In this document: positions 62,098 to 64,000 of the stretch, in pieces
Numbering within the stretch: position 1 is the first letter of the stretch
How the letters are laid out: each line of letters starts with the position of its first letter
Assembly: GCF_010730575.1 (NCBI RefSeq)
Contig: NZ_AP022614.1
Location: forward strand, 2,480,001 to 2,544,000
Direction: 5' to 3'
Length of the DNA: 64,000 nt
Origin: Mycobacterium parmense
Lineage (GTDB): Bacteria; Actinomycetota; Actinomycetes; Mycobacteriales; Mycobacteriaceae
Position numbers and translations under genes: made by a program
Notes under the pieces: generated by a model
The model's input: only the letters and a program-made list of their open reading frames with translations
Told to the model about the DNA's origin: nothing
Database searches by the model: none

Positions 62098-63906
62098 TCA
62101 GACACCGATTTTCGGTATGCTCCGCCGGCCGCGGGCCCGCTCGCCGGCGCGCAGGTACCGCCCGGACTTCACGGTCTGGCCGTAGCCGTCGCGGAACCGG
62201 CCCCGGGTGTGGCTGCCGCCGAAGACGACGGCCCCGCCCACCCCGGTCGCGACCACGGCGTCGTCGTTTCGGTTGACCATGCGCCGCAGGCCGCCGTAGA
62301 ACGGGACCGCCTCCTCGTGGTAGCCGTCGACCGAATCGTCGAGACCGGCGGGGTCGATCACCACGAAGTCCGCGCGGTCACCCTCGCGCAGCGTGCCCGC
62401 GTCGATGCCGAACCAGTCGGCCAGTTCCCCGGTGAGGCGGTGCACCGCGCGCTCGGTGGACAGAAACGGCGCGCCGGCCAGCTGCGCGTCGCGGGTGCGC
62501 TTGAGCAGCCGAAGCGCGAAGTTGTAGAAGGCCATGTTGCGCAGGTGCGCGCCGGCGTCCGAGAAGCCCATGTGCACGCTGGGGTCGGCGGCGAGCTTGT
62601 TGAGCTGCCTGGGCCGGTGGTTGGCGACGGTGGTGGTCCACCGGACGTTGCGCTCGCCGTTGTCGACCAGCACGTCGAGGAAAGCGTCCAGCGGATGCAG
62701 TCCCCGCTCGTCGGCGATGGCGCCGAAGGTCTTTCCGATCAGCGACGCGTCGGGGCACTCGACGATCACCGCGTCGTGAAAGTCGCGGTGCCACAACGTC
62801 GGACCGAGCTTGCGCTTGTCGAACTCGCGCCGGAACCGGCGGCGGTAGTCCTCGTCGGCCAGCAGCGTGTTGCGTTCGAGCTGATCGCGCAGGTGCAGCG
62901 CCGCGGTGCCCGCGCCGAACTCCTCGAAGACCGGCAGGTCGATCCCGTCGGAGTACAGCTCGAAGGGCACCGGCAAGTGCTGGAACCGCAGGCGCGAACC
63001 CAGGACCTTGTTGAGGATTCGGGTGCCGAGCCCGAACGTGTGCACGGCCAGCGGCATCGACTTGGCGTCGGCGGACACCAGCATGCTCATCCGGACACCT
63101 CTACCGCGCCCCAGGATCCGGCTGCTGGTGAGGAAGAACATCAGCACCGTCGCGGGCCTCGCGACGTCGGGTGCGCTCTGCAGCATCCGGCCGCGCCCGC
63201 GCAGCACGTCGATCAGCTTGCGGCGCTCGCGCCAGGTCGCGAAGGTCGACGGCAGCGCGCGCGAGCGGAACCGGTCGCCGTCGAGCTTGTCGATCGCCGC
63301 GTCCATCCCGGACATGCCCAGCATTCCGGCCTCGAGCGCCTCGTCGAGCAGCGCCGTCATCTTCGCCAGCTCGGCCCCGGTGGGCCGGACCGCGCGGTCG
63401 GTCGCCCGTTCGAGGCCCAGCACCGCGGTACGCAGGTCCGAATGACCAAGCAGGGAGCCGACGTTCGGCCCGAGCGGCAGCGCGTCGACGGCCGCGACGT
63501 ACTCGGCGGCCGTCGACCAGGTGCGACGCGAGGCCAGGGCGCGGCGGACGTATTCGCGCGGCACGGCCTCCACCCGGCTGAACAGGTCGGCAGCGTCGTC
63601 GGAGTCGGCGTACACGGTGGACAGCGAGCAGTTGCCCAGTAGCACGGTGGTGACGCCGTGGCGCACCGATTCCCGCAGCCCCGGATCGAGCAGCACCTCG
63701 GCGTCGTAGTGGGTGTGCACGTCGATGAAGCCCGGCATGACCCACTTGCCGGCCGCGTCGATCACCTCGGGGCAGCCGGTCTCGTCGAGCGGTTCCCGGC
63801 TGACCTCGGCCACCAGGCCGTCGCGGATCCCGAGCGTGCGGGTCAGCGGCGCCGCGCCGGTGCCGTCGAACCACAACCCGTCGCGGATGATCACGTCGTA
63901 GGCCAC
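62098..63906 (-). CDS. N-acyl-D-amino-acid deacylase-like amidohydrolase (Rv2913c-like)
   Basis: 602 residues from GTG 63906, three bases behind AGGAGGGC. Amidohydrolase features: YDVIIRDGLWFDGTGAAPLT, the metal motif VMPGFIDVHTHYDAEVLLDP (H-x-H), HGVTTVLLGNCSL, and the late metal Asp in MGFSDAGAHLRNMAFYN. REGDRADFVVIDPAGLDDS is the C-terminal small-domain end. Likely hydrolyses an N-acyl-D-amino acid or a related cyclic amide in the cytoplasm. It is the first gene of an operon with the TetR regulator. Confidence 0.9.
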   Translation of the reverse strand: MAYDVIIRDGLWFDGTGAAPLTRTLGIRDGLVAEVSREPLDETGCPEVIDAAGKWVMPGFIDVHTHYDAEVLLDPGLRESVRHGVTTVLLGNCSLSTVYADSDDAADLFSRVEAVPREYVRRALASRRTWSTAAEYVAAVDALPLGPNVGSLLGHSDLRTAVLGLERATDRAVRPTGAELAKMTALLDEALEAGMLGMSGMDAAIDKLDGDRFRSRALPSTFATWRERRKLIDVLRGRGRMLQSAPDVARPATVLMFFLTSSRILGRGRGVRMSMLVSADAKSMPLAVHTFGLGTRILNKVLGSRLRFQHLPVPFELYSDGIDLPVFEEFGAGTAALHLRDQLERNTLLADEDYRRRFRREFDKRKLGPTLWHRDFHDAVIVECPDASLIGKTFGAIADERGLHPLDAFLDVLVDNGERNVRWTTTVANHRPRQLNKLAADPSVHMGFSDAGAHLRNMAFYNFALRLLKRTRDAQLAGAPFLSTERAVHRLTGELADWFGIDAGTLREGDRADFVVIDPAGLDDSVDGYHEEAVPFYGGLRRMVNRNDDAVVATGVGGAVVFGGSHTRGRFRDGYGQTVKSGRYLRAGERARGRRSIPKIGV

Positions 63907-64000
63907 TGCGCCCTCCTTAGGATTTGGCAGGACGCTAACATAGATAGCAAGTACTCGCAATCATTTCCGGGCGACAGGCCGGGTGGAGTTGCGCGCCGAC
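63907..64000 (-). promoter_or_regulatory. Upstream region of the amidohydrolase-TetR operon
   Basis: On the minus strand TATGTT (complement of AACATA at 63937-63942) is a fair -10 box about 31 bases before the GTG start. Just upstream, GCAAGTACTCGC (63947-63958) is an imperfect palindrome centred on AGTACT, a plausible operator for the TetR protein of the same operon. Both readings are inference from base pattern only. Confidence 0.35.

Overview
The window comes from a high-GC actinobacterium, almost certainly a non-tuberculous, slow-growing Mycobacterium; the M. avium complex is a reasonable guess but is not proven. A PPE protein, an MPT63-type secreted protein, an MPT53-type thioredoxin and a lactate 2-monooxygenase are present. 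From about 17.5 kb onward the gene order follows, from memory, the M. tuberculosis segment Rv2857c to Rv2913c, with insertions and losses.

Region 1 (1-14.8 kb, all + strand) is an uptake-hydrogenase island. It opens inside the 3' end of hypB. It then encodes an actinobacterial-type (group 1h) [NiFe]-hydrogenase (hhyS, hhyL), a NifU/Rieske-like iron-sulfur protein (hhyE-like), four poorly known accessory proteins including a 39-residue membrane peptide, a maturation endopeptidase, two HypC, HypF, HypE, HypD, two SIS-domain proteins (one fused to a HypC-like domain) and a DUF6390-like protein. Most junctions overlap by 4 bases or have very short gaps, which points to one long operon. HhyS has Asp in place of one proximal-cluster Cys. 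HypF, HypE, HypC and HypD build the Fe(CN)2CO centre, HypB handles nickel, and the protease trims HhyL behind its C-terminal metal motif.

Region 2 (14.8-28.3 kb) starts with an alkaline-phosphatase-superfamily enzyme, a doubtful membrane ORF and a PPE protein on +. On the minus strand follow SDR, aldehyde dehydrogenase, gamma-glutamyl hydrolase and GlnA4, a likely gamma-glutamylation route for amine catabolism. Next come an alpha/beta hydrolase, cobyric acid synthase, MetAP, a DUF1707 protein, a penicillin-binding lipoprotein and a GNAT protein.

Region 3 (28.3-45.2 kb) is mostly housekeeping on the minus strand: ispG, rip1 and dxr; CcdA/MPT53 redox genes; rlmN, cdsA, frr, pyrH, tsf and rpsB. 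An accessory block (CsbD, orphan OmpR/GlnR-like regulator, acyltransferase, DUF1942, ChaB, MarR with a palindromic operator, amidase) interrupts it. Small repeats have changed this region: a REP-like palindrome plus a 36-bp tandem inside the ccdA-like gene, a duplicated rlmN tail, and a tandem repeat at the MarR stop.

Region 4 (45.2-64 kb) holds an M23 peptidase, xerC, lactate 2-monooxygenase, viuB, dprA-comM-yraN, fdhD (with an internally deleted epimerase remnant beside it), a GAF-ANTAR regulator, DUF2469, rnhB, lepB, rplS, lppW, the trmD-rimM-KH-rpsP operon, a SnoaL-like protein, dacB2, a TetR regulator and an amidohydrolase. No tRNA, rRNA, CRISPR array, intact insertion sequence or prophage was seen.
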